DNA from: Micromonospora narathiwatensis | Lineage (GTDB): Bacteria; Actinomycetota; Actinomycetes; Mycobacteriales; Micromonosporaceae | DNA length: 64,000 nucleotides | Assembly: GCF_900089605.1 (NCBI RefSeq) | Contig: NZ_LT594324.1 | Span: 186,001-250,000 of the forward strand | Direction: 5' to 3' | Part shown: positions 46,433 through 55,328 of the stretch, piece after piece | Layout of the letters: each line of letters starts with the position of its first letter | How positions within the stretch are numbered: the stretch's first letter is position 1 | Notes under the pieces: model-generated | Told to the model about the DNA's origin: nothing | The model's input: the letters and a program-made list of their open reading frames with translations, nothing else | Database searches by the model: none | Made by a program: the position numbers and the translations under genes

Positions 46433-48043
46433 GTGATGTCCCGCCCCGACCCCTACGGCGCCGCCGAGTCACGCGGCTGGGACCGATCGGCCCCGCTGCC
46501 GTGGCCCGAGACCGACCTCGAACCGCAGCCCTGGCGCCAGTCGGGCGGCCCGGAGGCGTACGTGGAATCGTCCGGGCGCACCCGTTCCGCCACTGACCCG
46601 TACGCCCGTCCCGGGCCCGACGACGACCGGTACGACGGGCCGGGCCGCCGGCCGTACGAGGATCGTCCCGGCCACGGCAGGGGCGACCGGGGGTACCGCG
46701 AGGCGGACCGCGGTCCGCGCGACCAGACCAGCTACCGCGACGACCTGGGCCGCCCGGACACGGGCCGCGGGGAGCACGACCGGTGGGACGCCGGCCCGGC
46801 CTACCGCGACTCGGATCGCGAGGAGCACCGGTGGGATGGCGGCCCGGCGTACCGCGAGGAACGCGACCCCTGGGACGCGGGCCCGGATTACCGCGACGCC
46901 GGCCAGGGCTACCGCGACGCCGGCCAGGGCTACCGCGACGGCGGCCCGGGCCATCGGGGTGATTCCTGGTACCCGGACGCGGACCACGATCCCCGTGACC
47001 GGGGCTACGACGAGCCGGTTCGGGGTAGCCGCCTCCACGTGCCGGATGACGAGTACCCGACCGCCCAGATCGCCCCGGTGCGGGACGAACCTGACCAGCT
47101 TGCCGCAGGGCAGGACGAGCCGACCGGCCAGCTCGCGGCGGTACGGGACGAGCCGGCGGCGGGCCGGCGGGGGCGCGGCCGTCGCCGGGCCAGCGCCGAC
47201 CGGCCCGCCACGGCACAGCCGGCGACCGGCCGGGCCGGCCGCAACCTGCCGGCGGCGATCGGTGTCGGCCTCGCTCTCGGCGCGGCGATCCTGGTGCCGC
47301 TCTTCCTCTATCCGCCGGCGTTCCTCGCCGTGATCGCCGCCGCGGTGGCGATCGGCACCTGGGAGATGGCCCGGGCGGTCCGCCGTGGCGGGGCCCACCC
47401 GCCGCTGCCGCCGCTGATCGCCGGTGGCGTGATCACCGTCGGGCTGGCCTGGTTCGCCGGCCCGGACGCGCAGAGCCTCGGCCTGCTGGTCACCGTGCTC
47501 GGCACGATGATCTGGCGCCTGGGCGACGGCCCCGGCAACTATCAGCGTGACCTGACCGCGGCCACCCTGATCGCGGTGTACGTGCCCTTCCTCGGCGGCT
47601 TCGCAGCCATGCTCGCGGCCGCCCCCGGCGACGGCCCGCTGCGGGTGCTGGTCACCCTGGTCGCCGTGGTGCTCTCCGACACCGGCGGGTACGCGGCCGG
47701 CGTCGCTTTCGGCAAGCATCCGATGGCCCCCAGGATCAGCCCGAAGAAGTCCTGGGAGGGCTTCGCCGGCTCGCTAACCGCCGCCGCGGCGGGCAGCGCC
47801 CTGCTGCTCTGGCTGCTTTTCGAGCTGGCCCCGTGGTGGGGTGCGCTGTTCGGGGTGGCGATCGCCTGCGCGGCGGTTCTCGGCGACCTCGCCGAGTCGA
47901 TGATCAAGCGGGATCTCGGGGTCAAGGACATGAGCAACCTGCTCCCCGGGCACGGTGGCCTGATGGACCGGCTCGACTCGATCCTGTTCGCGGTGCCGAC
48001 GGCGTATCTGCTGCTGACGGTCCTGGTGCCGGCGGTGGGCTGA
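46433..48043 (+). CDS. cdsA: Phosphatidate cytidylyltransferase with long disordered N-terminus
   Basis: 536 aa; starts GTG 46433 or ATG 46436. The first ~270 residues are charged and low-complexity, rich in Arg, Asp, Gly, Tyr and Pro, with two exact 21-bp repeats coding YRDAGQG (46889-46930). The C-terminal ~265 residues are the enzyme, with several membrane helices and the CDP-DAG synthase motif [20 protein letters not shown], then [12 protein letters not shown] and [16 protein letters not shown]. It makes CDP-diacylglycerol, the precursor of phosphatidylinositol, phosphatidylglycerol and cardiolipin. E. coli CdsA has no such extension (285 aa). Confidence 0.93.
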   Translation: MMSRPDPYGAAESRGWDRSAPLPWPETDLEPQPWRQSGGPEAYVESSGRTRSATDPYARPGPDDDRYDGPGRRPYEDRPGHGRGDRGYREADRGPRDQTSYRDDLGRPDTGRGEHDRWDAGPAYRDSDREEHRWDGGPAYREERDPWDAGPDYRDAGQGYRDAGQGYRDGGPGHRGDSWYPDADHDPRDRGYDEPVRGSRLHVPDDEYPTAQIAPVRDEPDQLAAGQDEPTGQLAAVRDEPAAGRRGRGRRRASADRPATAQPATGRAGRNLPAAIGVGLALGAAILVPLFLYPPAFLAVIAAAVAIGTWEMARAVRRGGAHPPLPPLIAGGVITVGLAWFAGPDAQSLGLLVTVLGTMIWRLGDGPGNYQRDLTAATLIAVYVPFLGGFAAMLAAAPGDGPLRVLVTLVAVVLSDTGGYAAGVAFGKHPMAPRISPKKSWEGFAGSLTAAAAGSALLLWLLFELAPWWGALFGVAIACAAVLGDLAESMIKRDLGVKDMSNLLPGHGGLMDRLDSILFAVPTAYLLLTVLVPAVG

Positions 48044-48147
48044 GGGATGAATCACGTGGGTGGGCCCGCATCCACCGGCCGGTCAAGGCCGATTCGGGAC
48101 CTACGGACGGGTACGACCCGCGCCGGGCGTGTCAGACTGGACGCGCC

Positions 48148-49296
48148 ATGACGAGCCTCCCCCTGATCCCCGTGGACCCCGACGCTCGCGGCCGACGGCC
48201 CGCGCTGCCGCCCCGTCACCTCGCCGACCTGGATCTGCCCGGCCGGCAGGCGCTGGTCGCCGAGCTGGGCGAGCCCGCCTTCCGGGCCAAACAGGTCTCC
48301 AACCACTACTTCGGCCGGCTGGTGCGCGACCCCGCCGGGATGACCGACCTGCCGGCGGCCGCCCGGGAGCGGCTGGCCGGAGCGCTGCTGCCCAACCTGC
48401 TCACCCCCGTACGCGAGCTGGCCTGCGACGACGGTGCCACCCGGAAGGCGCTCTGGCGGCTGCACGACGGCTCGCTGGTGGAGAGCGTGCTGATGGGCTA
48501 CCCGGATCGGGTCACCGTCTGCATCTCCAGCCAGGCCGGCTGCGGCATGGCCTGCCCGTTCTGCGCCACCGGACAGGCCGGCCTGACCCGTAACCTGTCG
48601 ACCGCGGAGATCGTCGACCAGGCCGTCTACCTCGCCGGGGTGGCCGCCTCGGGCGCGGTGGCCGGCTCGCCGCCGCGCCTGTCGCACGTCGTCTTCATGG
48701 GCATGGGCGAGCCGCTGGCCAACTACTCGCGGGTCGTCGCGGCGATCCGCCGGCTGGTCGCGCCGGCCCCGGAGGGGCTCGGCCTGTCCCAGCGGCACAT
48801 CACCGTCTCCACGGTCGGCCTGGTGCCGGCCATCCGCCGACTGGCCAGCGAAGACCTGTCGGTGACTCTTGCGCTGTCGCTGCACGCCCCCGATGATGAG
48901 CTGCGCGACGAACTCGTCCCGGTCAACCAGCGCTGGAAGGTGTCCGAGGTGCTGGACGCGGCGTGGGACTACGCGGCCACGACGGGGCGTCGCGTGTCGA
49001 TCGAGTACGCGATGATCAAGGACGTGAACGACCAGCCGTGGAGGGCCGATCTGCTCGGGCGGCTGCTGGCCGGCAAGCTGGCACATGTGAATCTCATCCC
49101 GCTCAACCCGACTCCGGGCAGCCGCTGGGACGCCAGCCCGAAGCCGGTCGAGCGGGAGTTCGTCCGGCGGTTGCGCGAGGCCGGGGTGTCGACCACCGTG
49201 CGGGACACCCGGGGGCGCGAGATCGACGGCGCGTGTGGGCAGCTCGCCGCCGCCGAGGACAGGGACACCGACACGCCGCGGGAGGCAACGGCGTGA
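48148..49296 (+). CDS. rlmN: Dual-specificity RNA methyltransferase RlmN
   Basis: 382 aa from ATG 48148. Radical SAM Cys triad CGMACPFC, preceded by [10 protein letters not shown]. Other marks are [47 protein letters not shown], and the catalytic C-terminal region [20 protein letters not shown]. It methylates A2503 of 23S rRNA and A37 of some tRNAs. CAGACT (48133-48138) ends 9 nt before the ATG, near-leaderless geometry. It is followed by the DivIVA-like gene after 31 nt. Confidence 0.97.
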   Translation: MTSLPLIPVDPDARGRRPALPPRHLADLDLPGRQALVAELGEPAFRAKQVSNHYFGRLVRDPAGMTDLPAAARERLAGALLPNLLTPVRELACDDGATRKALWRLHDGSLVESVLMGYPDRVTVCISSQAGCGMACPFCATGQAGLTRNLSTAEIVDQAVYLAGVAASGAVAGSPPRLSHVVFMGMGEPLANYSRVVAAIRRLVAPAPEGLGLSQRHITVSTVGLVPAIRRLASEDLSVTLALSLHAPDDELRDELVPVNQRWKVSEVLDAAWDYAATTGRRVSIEYAMIKDVNDQPWRADLLGRLLAGKLAHVNLIPLNPTPGSRWDASPKPVEREFVRRLREAGVSTTVRDTRGREIDGACGQLAAAEDRDTDTPREATA

Positions 49297-49327
49297 CCGG
49301 GCGTAGCGAACGAGACCAGGAGACATA

Positions 49328-50575
49328 GTGGCGAGTCAGGGTCAGCGTTTCCGGCGTAAGGCGCTCCGCCGGGGATACAAGGTCGACGAGGTCGACGCCT
49401 TCCTGGACAGGGTGGAGGCCACCCTCGCCGGCCAGCCGGTCGGTGCGCCCGTCGCCTCCCAGGAGGTCCACGACGTCGTCTTCCGGGTCCGGTTCAACGG
49501 CTACGACGAGTGGCAGGTCGACCTGCACCTCGACCGGGTGGAGCGGCAGCTGGCCGAGTTGGAGGAGCGGGGCGGCGTCCCTGGCGGGCGCGGTGGCGAC
49601 CCCCGGATGGCCGACCGGCACGGTCCGCCGATGCGCGACGACCGCGGCCTCTCGCCCGTGCCGCAGCCGCCGATGCAGCCCCGACCGATGCCCGCGCAGG
49701 CCGGCCCGCCCGCCGACCGCTTCGGCAACCGCTACGACGACCCGACCGGCGGCAACCGCTACGACGAGCCGACCGGCGGCAACCGTTACGACGAGCCGAC
49801 CGGCGGCAACCGCTACGACGAGCAAACCGGCGGCGGCCGCTACGACGAGCCGACTGCTGGCGGCCGTTACGACGACCCGACCGGTGGTGGCCGTTACGAC
49901 GAGCCGACCGGTGCCTTCGCCGGCGGGTACGACGGCCCGCGCGGCGGGTACGACGCGCCCCGCGGCCCGGCCGGCCCCGGTCCAATGGGCCCGGGTGGTC
50001 CGATGGGCCCGGGTGCCCCGATGGGGCACGGCGGACCGCCGCCCCGCGGCCTGCCCCCGGGGCCCGGCGGCTACGGTCCCGATGACCGGTTCGACGGTTT
50101 CGAGGCCGGCCGGCGTGGTCGCCCCGACATGACGGCCGAGATCCGGATGCCCGAGCGGGACCTGCGTGACCCGCGCGGCCGGGGCCCGGGCGGCCCGCCT
50201 CCCGTGCCTCAGCAGGGTTTCGGAGGCGGTCCGATGGGCGGCCCGCCGATGGCCGGTCCGCCCCCCGCCGGTCCGCCGATGGCCGGTCCGCCGATGGCCG
50301 GTCCGCCGATGGCCGGCCCACCCGGTAGCGACCTCTACCGGGTGGACCAGATCCGCCGTAGCTTCCAGGTACGCCGTTTCGGCAGTGGGTACGACCCGGA
50401 CCAGGTCGACCGGTTCTTCGACAGCCTGCTCGGCGGCATGCAGGGCCGTAACCCGATGCCGGTGAACCCGAAGGACCTGGACACCCTGCGCTTCGGGCTG
50501 GTGCCCGGCGGCTACTTCGAGGCCGAGGTCGACGCCGCGCTCAAGGACGTGCAGGACATCCTGCTCGGCCGCTGA
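49328..50575 (+). CDS. DivIVA-domain-like repeat protein
   Basis: 415 aa, GTG start after CAGGAGACATA. Two short DivIVA-type motifs bracket the protein: FRRKALRRGYKVDEVDAFLD near the N-terminus and VDQIRRSFQVRRFGSGYDPD with QVDRFFDSLL near the C-terminus. Between them lie seven 9-aa repeats of the N/G-RYDEPTGG type (residues ~134-196) and a Pro/Gly/Met run with repeated PPMAG units (~305-332). It lacks the long coiled coil of true DivIVA/Wag31. It may be a polar or septal scaffold, but this is inferred only from the domain. Confidence 0.82.
   Translation: MASQGQRFRRKALRRGYKVDEVDAFLDRVEATLAGQPVGAPVASQEVHDVVFRVRFNGYDEWQVDLHLDRVERQLAELEERGGVPGGRGGDPRMADRHGPPMRDDRGLSPVPQPPMQPRPMPAQAGPPADRFGNRYDDPTGGNRYDEPTGGNRYDEPTGGNRYDEQTGGGRYDEPTAGGRYDDPTGGGRYDEPTGAFAGGYDGPRGGYDAPRGPAGPGPMGPGGPMGPGAPMGHGGPPPRGLPPGPGGYGPDDRFDGFEAGRRGRPDMTAEIRMPERDLRDPRGRGPGGPPPVPQQGFGGGPMGGPPMAGPPPAGPPMAGPPMAGPPMAGPPGSDLYRVDQIRRSFQVRRFGSGYDPDQVDRFFDSLLGGMQGRNPMPVNPKDLDTLRFGLVPGGYFEAEVDAALKDVQDILLGR
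49727..49915 (+). repeat. Seven tandem 27-bp repeats in the DivIVA-like gene
   Basis: Seven in-frame 27-bp units code for NRYDDPTGG, NRYDEPTGG and variants. Units 2 and 3 are identical in protein. Differences are mostly third-position or single-residue changes, indicating recent expansion in coding sequence. A second run of PPMAG-coding units lies at about 50242-50320. Confidence 0.9.
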
Positions 50576-50629
50576 ACCGTCGCCGACGAGGCCCACCCCG
50601 AACCGGGCGAGGGCCTGCCGTGAAACAGA

Positions 50630-50664
50630 CGAGGGCCCGCCCCCGAACCGGGGGCGGGCCCTCG
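50630..50664 (+). terminator. Perfect 16-bp terminator hairpin
   Basis: CGAGGGCCCGCCCCCG (50630-50645) pairs fully with CGGGGGCGGGCCCTCG (50649-50664) across a 3-nt loop AAC, followed by CGCGTTTCGG. It lies between the DivIVA-like gene and the convergent DUF2631 gene and may work for both. Confidence 0.85.
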
Positions 50665-50694
50665 CGCGTTTCGGTCGAGCGCGTGACCGCCGGA

Positions 50695-50919
50695 TCAGGA
50701 CCGCAGGCCGCTGCGGCGCAGCACCGCGTCGGCGATCACGATGGCCAGCAGCAGCGCGGCGATCCCGATCAGCCAGATGTCCTCGACCCTGCCCTCGTGG
50801 TTGCCGCAGAGCGCCATGACCACCAACAACGCCGCCGACAGCACCGCACCGATCCGTCCGGACCTGCGGTGTCCGGGCTTGTGCTGATCTGGCGCGGTTA
50901 CCGGCTCGCTTCCTGCCAC
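50695..50919 (-). CDS. Small membrane protein, DUF2631
   Basis: 74 aa. The opening EPVTAPDQHKPGHRRSGRIG is conserved in the family; two membrane helices follow (LSAALLVVMALCG and DIWLIGIAALLLAIVIAD), and the end is LRRSGLRS. In mycobacteria DUF2631 proteins are encoded near dxr and the Rip1 protease, and here those genes lie about 9 kb away, so the association is loosened. Function unknown. Confidence 0.85.
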   Translation of the reverse strand: MAGSEPVTAPDQHKPGHRRSGRIGAVLSAALLVVMALCGNHEGRVEDIWLIGIAALLLAIVIADAVLRRSGLRS

Positions 50920-51008
50920 TGTCGGTCCTTCCCTCGCGATCGGATCTCCGGTTAGTCTGGCACGCCCCGTGCCGGGCCCGGCGCAGGGTCCGACCTGATG
51001 GGGGACGC

Positions 51009-51878
51009 ATGACCCGCGCGGAAGACCGCGAACTGCTCAAGGCGGCGTACCAGGCGTGGGACGCGGAGGACTGGGCGGTCGCCGGGGAGTCGCTGGAGCG
51101 CCTGGCGCGGCGCCTGCCGGACCACCGCCGGGCCGGGGTCTGGTGGTATGACGCCGCGCTGGCGCACAAGTTCCTGCGCAACTGGGCGAAGGCGTACGAG
51201 CTGGGCCGGGAGGCGGCGGCGCGGGCCAAGCGGGGCACCGAGGACCCGGCGTTCTGGAACCTGGGCATCGCCGCGACGATCATGGAGGACTGGGCGACGG
51301 CCCGGGACGCCTGGCAGGGTTACGGGCTGACCATCCCGGCCGGCGACGGTGAGATCGTGGCGGACTTCGGGCCCACCCCGATCCGGCTGACCACCGGGCA
51401 GGGCGGCGGCGAGGTGGTCTGGGCGCAGCGGCTCTGCCCGACCCGGGCCCGGGTGCTCAACGTGCCGACGCCGGAGTCGGGCCGCCGGTACGGCGAGATC
51501 GTGGTGCACGACGGCGCTCCGAACGGGGAGCGGGAGGTCGACGGCCGGACGTACCCGGTCTTCGACGAGCTGTTGCTGTTCCGGGCCTCCGAGCTGCCCA
51601 CCACGATCGTCGAGGTCGCCGCCGACACGCCGGAGGACGTCCGGGCCCTGGCCGTGCTCTTCGACGAGCAGGGGTACGCGGCGGAGCCGGCCAGCGGGGT
51701 CCGGGTGCTCTGCGCGTGTTGCAGCGAGGGGAACGTGACCCAGGACCGCGACCACCAGATCGCGGGCGGGCAGCAGGTGTACCTCGCGGCGCCGGCCGAC
51801 CGGATTTCCGCGCTGATGGACGGCTGGTGCGCCGCCGCGCCGGAGCGCCGGAGCTGGGCGGGGCCGGTGCGGGGCTGA
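51009..51878 (+). CDS. Tetratricopeptide-repeat protein
   Basis: 289 aa. The N-terminal ~110 residues are TPR-like helices (AAYQAWDAEDWAVAGESLER, WWYDAALAHKFLRNWAKAYE, FWNLGIAATIMEDWATARDA). The remaining part is a mixed alpha/beta domain with VVWAQRLCPTRARVLNVPTP and a Cys-rich spot LCACCSEG. I do not recognise the C-terminal domain. It precedes the Rieske-fusion gene by 127 bp on the same strand, so the two may be linked. Confidence 0.8.
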   Translation: MTRAEDRELLKAAYQAWDAEDWAVAGESLERLARRLPDHRRAGVWWYDAALAHKFLRNWAKAYELGREAAARAKRGTEDPAFWNLGIAATIMEDWATARDAWQGYGLTIPAGDGEIVADFGPTPIRLTTGQGGGEVVWAQRLCPTRARVLNVPTPESGRRYGEIVVHDGAPNGEREVDGRTYPVFDELLLFRASELPTTIVEVAADTPEDVRALAVLFDEQGYAAEPASGVRVLCACCSEGNVTQDRDHQIAGGQQVYLAAPADRISALMDGWCAAAPERRSWAGPVRG

Positions 51879-52005
51879 GCGCCCGGGCCGTTGGTCCCGT
51901 CCTGAACGGGGCGGAAGGGCACTACCGGCGTCGCGGAACGACGATCACACTGCCTCCGGTAGCGTCTTGACGTACGCCTGATTGCCTTTTTTGAGGGAGA
52001 CTGCG

Positions 52006-53562
52006 GTGCGAGTGACCGGTACGGGACATGCCAGCATGCGGATCGACACGGCCGCGGGCAGCATCCTGTGCGACCCGTGGGTCAATCCCGCCTACTTCGC
52101 CTCCTGGTTCCCTTTCCCGGACAATTCACAGCTCGACTGGGACACCCTGGGTCAGGTCGACTACCTCTACGTGTCGCACCTGCACCGGGACCACTTCGAC
52201 GCGAAGCACCTGCGTGACTTCGTCAGCAAGGACGCCACCGTCCTGCTCCCCGAGTTCCCCACCTCGGAGATGGAGGACGAGCTGCGGGAACTGGGCTTCA
52301 CCAAGTTCCTCAAGGCCCCGAACGAGCAGGTCGTGGAGCTGCCCGGCGGCCTGAAGATCATGATCCAGGCGCTGACCAGCCCGACCGACGGCCCGATCGG
52401 TGACTCCTCGCTCTGGGTGGAGTACGACGGCGTCCGGCTGCTCAACCAGAACGACGCCCGTCCGACCGATCTGAGCGTCTTCGCCGACCTGGGCCACGTG
52501 CACGCGCACATGCTCCAGTTCTCCGGCGCGATCTGGTACCCGATGGTCTACGAGCTGCCGCAGGCGGCGAAGACCGCGTTCGGCAAGCAGAAGCGGGATC
52601 GGCAGTTCGACCGCACCTGGCGCTACATCGACGACCTTAAGGCCGACCACGTCTTCCCGATCGCCGGGCCGCCCTGCTTCCTCGACGACGAGCTGTGGCA
52701 GTTCAACGACATCTTCGACGACGAGGGCAACATCTTCCCCGACCAGTCGGTCTTCCTGGCCGAGTACGCCAAGGTCGGCGGCACCAACGGCATCGTGCTG
52801 CTGCCGGGCAGCGTCACCGAGGTCACCACCGAGGGAGCGACCACCACCCACCCGATGCCGGTGGAGGAGTTCTTCGCCAACAAGGTGGCCCACCTGGAGG
52901 AGATGCGGGAGCGCAAGCGCCCGATCATCGAGGCCGAGAAGGCGTCCTGGCGTCACCCCGAGGTCGATGTGCTCGGCGAGATGAAGCGCCGGATCGAGCC
53001 GCTGCTGGACGAGTCGATCTACCTGGCCAAGGGCGTCGGCGGCCCGGTCCGCTTCGATCTCGTCGGGTACGACGGGGAAAGCGTCGAATCCATCGTGGTG
53101 GACTTCCCGGAGAAGGAGGTCCGGCCGTACGCGGACGAGAAGGTTCGCTACCGGTTCCGTACCGAGCGGGCGCTGATCGAGCACCTGCTGCACATCGGCG
53201 AGGTGGACTGGGTCAACTCGCTCTTCCTCTCCTGCCGCTTCTCCGCGGCCCGGATCGGCCAGTACAACGAGTTCGTCTACGCCTTCTTCAAGTGCCTCTC
53301 CGAGGAGCGCCTCCAGTACGCGGAGGGCTGGTACGACGAGCACGAGCGGGCCGTCGACGCTGAGGACATCACGCTTGACGGCTGGGTGGTGCAGCGCCGC
53401 TGCCCGCACCTGAAGGCGGACCTGAGCCGGTTCGGCATCGTCGACGGCGACCAGCTCACCTGCCAGCTGCACGGCTGGAAGTTCGACCTGGCCAGCGGCC
53501 GCTGCCTCACCAGCGTCGGCCACAAAATCCGCGCCCACCGCGCCGACACCCCCACCCCCTAA
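52006..53562 (+). CDS. Metallo-beta-lactamase fold protein fused to a C-terminal Rieske domain
   Basis: 518 aa from GTG 52006, chosen because GAGGGAGA lies just upstream; a TTG at 51982 is possible. The N-terminal half is an MBL hydrolase: SHLHRDHFD gives H58, H60, D62, H63, with LLNQNDARP and HVHAHMLQFSG further on. The last ~55 residues are a Rieske [2Fe-2S] site: C466-x-H468 (CPHLKAD) and C486-x2-H489 (CQLHGWKF). The closest architecture I know is the CMP-N-acetylneuraminate hydroxylase family, where the Rieske part is N-terminal. An oxygenase or electron-transfer activity on a bulky substrate is an inference. Confidence 0.88.
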   Translation: MRVTGTGHASMRIDTAAGSILCDPWVNPAYFASWFPFPDNSQLDWDTLGQVDYLYVSHLHRDHFDAKHLRDFVSKDATVLLPEFPTSEMEDELRELGFTKFLKAPNEQVVELPGGLKIMIQALTSPTDGPIGDSSLWVEYDGVRLLNQNDARPTDLSVFADLGHVHAHMLQFSGAIWYPMVYELPQAAKTAFGKQKRDRQFDRTWRYIDDLKADHVFPIAGPPCFLDDELWQFNDIFDDEGNIFPDQSVFLAEYAKVGGTNGIVLLPGSVTEVTTEGATTTHPMPVEEFFANKVAHLEEMRERKRPIIEAEKASWRHPEVDVLGEMKRRIEPLLDESIYLAKGVGGPVRFDLVGYDGESVESIVVDFPEKEVRPYADEKVRYRFRTERALIEHLLHIGEVDWVNSLFLSCRFSAARIGQYNEFVYAFFKCLSEERLQYAEGWYDEHERAVDAEDITLDGWVVQRRCPHLKADLSRFGIVDGDQLTCQLHGWKFDLASGRCLTSVGHKIRAHRADTPTP

Positions 53563-53710
53563 CCCCCTAACCCCCTCCCCCCTCCCTCCATCCCCCTCCC
53601 GCGATCTTGCACTTGCTGTCCGAACAAAAGGGACGAAGGCCGCGAACGAGAGGCCGGAAGTGCAAGATCGCGGGGGAGGGGGATGTAGAGGGGGAGGGGG
53701 AGGGTGGGGG
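53551..53710. repeat. Telomere-like C-tracts, long hairpin and G-tracts between convergent genes
   Basis: The stop codon of the Rieske-fusion gene lies in a run of three CCCCCTAA-type units (about 53551-53575). A hairpin follows: CCCCCTCCCGCGATCTTGCA with ACTT (53592-53614) against AAGTGCAAGATCGC and a G-run (53658-53684), with a 2-nt bulge. G-rich tracts run to 53710. The left flank is G-rich on the minus strand and the right flank on the plus strand, so both could form G-quadruplexes. I recall CGCGATCTTGCACTT hairpins as recurrent in Micromonospora. It may act as a two-way terminator. Confidence 0.7.
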
Positions 53711-53715
53711 CGGGG

Positions 53716-55317
53716 TTAGTGGGAGAGGTCGGTGAGGATGCGGCGGGCGGCGTTGTGGCCGGCGGCGCCGATGACGCTGCCGGCGGGGTGGCAGCCGGCG
53801 CTGCCGGCGTAGACGCCGTCGATGCCGGTGGCGTACGGCATCCGGTCGGTGAACGAGACGGTGTTGTCGACGTGGTGGATGTGGCCGCCGGTGATGCCGA
53901 AGTGCCTCTCGATGCCGGGCGGGGCCAGCGGCACCGCGTCGGCGATCAGGTCGCCGGTGCCGGGGGCGTACCGCTCGCAGATGTCGACCAGTCGGGAGAC
54001 GTAGCCGGGCAGCGCCTCGTCCCAGGTGGTGCCGGCCAGTTCGTACGGGACGGACTGCACGAACAGCGCCGACGAGTGGTGCCCGGCCTCGTCGGCCAGC
54101 GACGGGTCGACAGTGGTGTGCAGGTACCACTCGATGGTCGGCTCCGCAGGCAGCCGCCCGGCCCGCACGTCCGCCCACATGGCGCGCAGCGCGGCCATCG
54201 GCGACTCGCCGCCCTGCCCGACCAGCGAGGCCGAGCCGGGCAGCAGGTGGATGGTGGAACCGAACGGGCTGGGCGCGTCGGCCGGCAGGCAGGAGAACCG
54301 AGGTAGGCCGCGCAGCGCCAGGTTGAGCTTGAGCGTGGTGCCGGGGCGGCGGACCGCCGCCATCCGCTCGCCCAGCGCCGCCGGGACCGCGCCGTCGGGC
54401 AGCAGCTCCAGCAGCCGGTACGGGTCACAGGCGCCGAGCACCACCGAGGCCGCCACCTCCCGCCCGTCGGCGAGGACGACCCCGGACGCGGTGCCGCCGT
54501 CGAGGGTGATCGCGGTGACCGGCGTACCGGTCAGGATGGTCGCTCCGGCGGCGCGGGCGGCCTCGGCGAAGGTCCGGGAGACGGTGCCCATGCCGCCCTG
54601 GGCGATCATCCAGGTGCCGCCCGATCCGGGCAGCCGGCACATGTTGTGCACCAGGAAGTTGTGCCCGGTGCCGGGGTCGTCCGGGCCGGCGTTGAGGCCG
54701 GAGAGGCCGTCGGTGACCGCGTACATGCTGACCAGCAGCTCGGAGCGGAAGTCGAAGCGGGCCAGGTAGTCGGCGACCGAGCCGCGGACCAGGTCGACGA
54801 AGACCTGCCGCAGCGCCGGGCGGACGTACCGTTCGGCGGTCTCCTCGACCGGCAGCGGCTCGGTCAGCCAGGTCGGGGCCAGGTCCTCGCGGAGCTGCGC
54901 CAGCTCGGCCTGGAGCGCGTCGTCGGCCGCCGCGTCCGCGGGGGAGAACATCTCCGCGAGCTGCCGCCGGCTGGCCGCGGCGTCGCTGCCGAAGAGCAGG
55001 TACGGCGAGCCGAGCCCGCCCGGGGTGGGCAGGAAGTAGTGCGGGTCGCGGCGCAGCACCGGGATGTGCACGTCCAGCGTGGCGAGCAGCTCCGGCGGCA
55101 TCAGCCCGAGCAGGTACGAGCCGGTGGAGTGGCGCAGCCCGGGGACCCTGGGGAACGGGTTCTCGGTGCGGGTGGCGCCGCCGATCACCTCCGCCGCCTC
55201 CAGCACCAGCACGTCGAGGCCGGCCCGCGCCAGCAGGATCGCCGAGACCAGTCCGTTGTGCCCGGAACCCACCACGACGACGTCGACGCGGGACGGCAGC
55301 ACGCTTTGCTCGCTCAT
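53716..55317 (-). CDS. FAD-dependent oxidoreductase, phytoene-desaturase/PYROXD2-like
   Basis: 533 aa from ATG 55317. The N-terminal dinucleotide fold is VDVVVVGSGHNGLVSAILLA, with the acidic LVLEAAEVIGGATRTE. The C-terminal FAD-binding end is GIDGVYAGSAGCHPAGSVIG and AAGHNAARRIL. Conserved middle segments are WMIAQGGMGTVSRTFAEAA and FGITGGHIHHVDNTVSF. This is the carotenoid-desaturase-like amine oxidase group also called NAD(P)/FAD-dependent; substrates are unknown for most bacterial members. It starts 11 nt after the TetR gene's stop, so they are cotranscribed. Confidence 0.92.
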   Translation of the reverse strand: MSEQSVLPSRVDVVVVGSGHNGLVSAILLARAGLDVLVLEAAEVIGGATRTENPFPRVPGLRHSTGSYLLGLMPPELLATLDVHIPVLRRDPHYFLPTPGGLGSPYLLFGSDAAASRRQLAEMFSPADAAADDALQAELAQLREDLAPTWLTEPLPVEETAERYVRPALRQVFVDLVRGSVADYLARFDFRSELLVSMYAVTDGLSGLNAGPDDPGTGHNFLVHNMCRLPGSGGTWMIAQGGMGTVSRTFAEAARAAGATILTGTPVTAITLDGGTASGVVLADGREVAASVVLGACDPYRLLELLPDGAVPAALGERMAAVRRPGTTLKLNLALRGLPRFSCLPADAPSPFGSTIHLLPGSASLVGQGGESPMAALRAMWADVRAGRLPAEPTIEWYLHTTVDPSLADEAGHHSSALFVQSVPYELAGTTWDEALPGYVSRLVDICERYAPGTGDLIADAVPLAPPGIERHFGITGGHIHHVDNTVSFTDRMPYATGIDGVYAGSAGCHPAGSVIGAAGHNAARRILTDLSH

Positions 55318-55328
55318 GTCCGGGCAGC

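Noticed and set aside
46469..47719. 416-aa minus-strand frame opposite cdsA with Val/Ala/Arg-rich repeats
   Set aside because: It is the shadow of the repetitive cdsA extension; cdsA has a recognisable catalytic domain in the opposite frame.
49727..49915. Regular repeats at 27-bp spacing, considered as a CRISPR array
   Set aside because: There are no unique spacers; the units are contiguous, in frame, and code for RYDEPTGG peptides.
53551..53575. CCCCCTAA repeats considered as a chromosome or plasmid telomere
   Set aside because: Only about three units are present, and ordinary genes continue on both sides, so it is internal.
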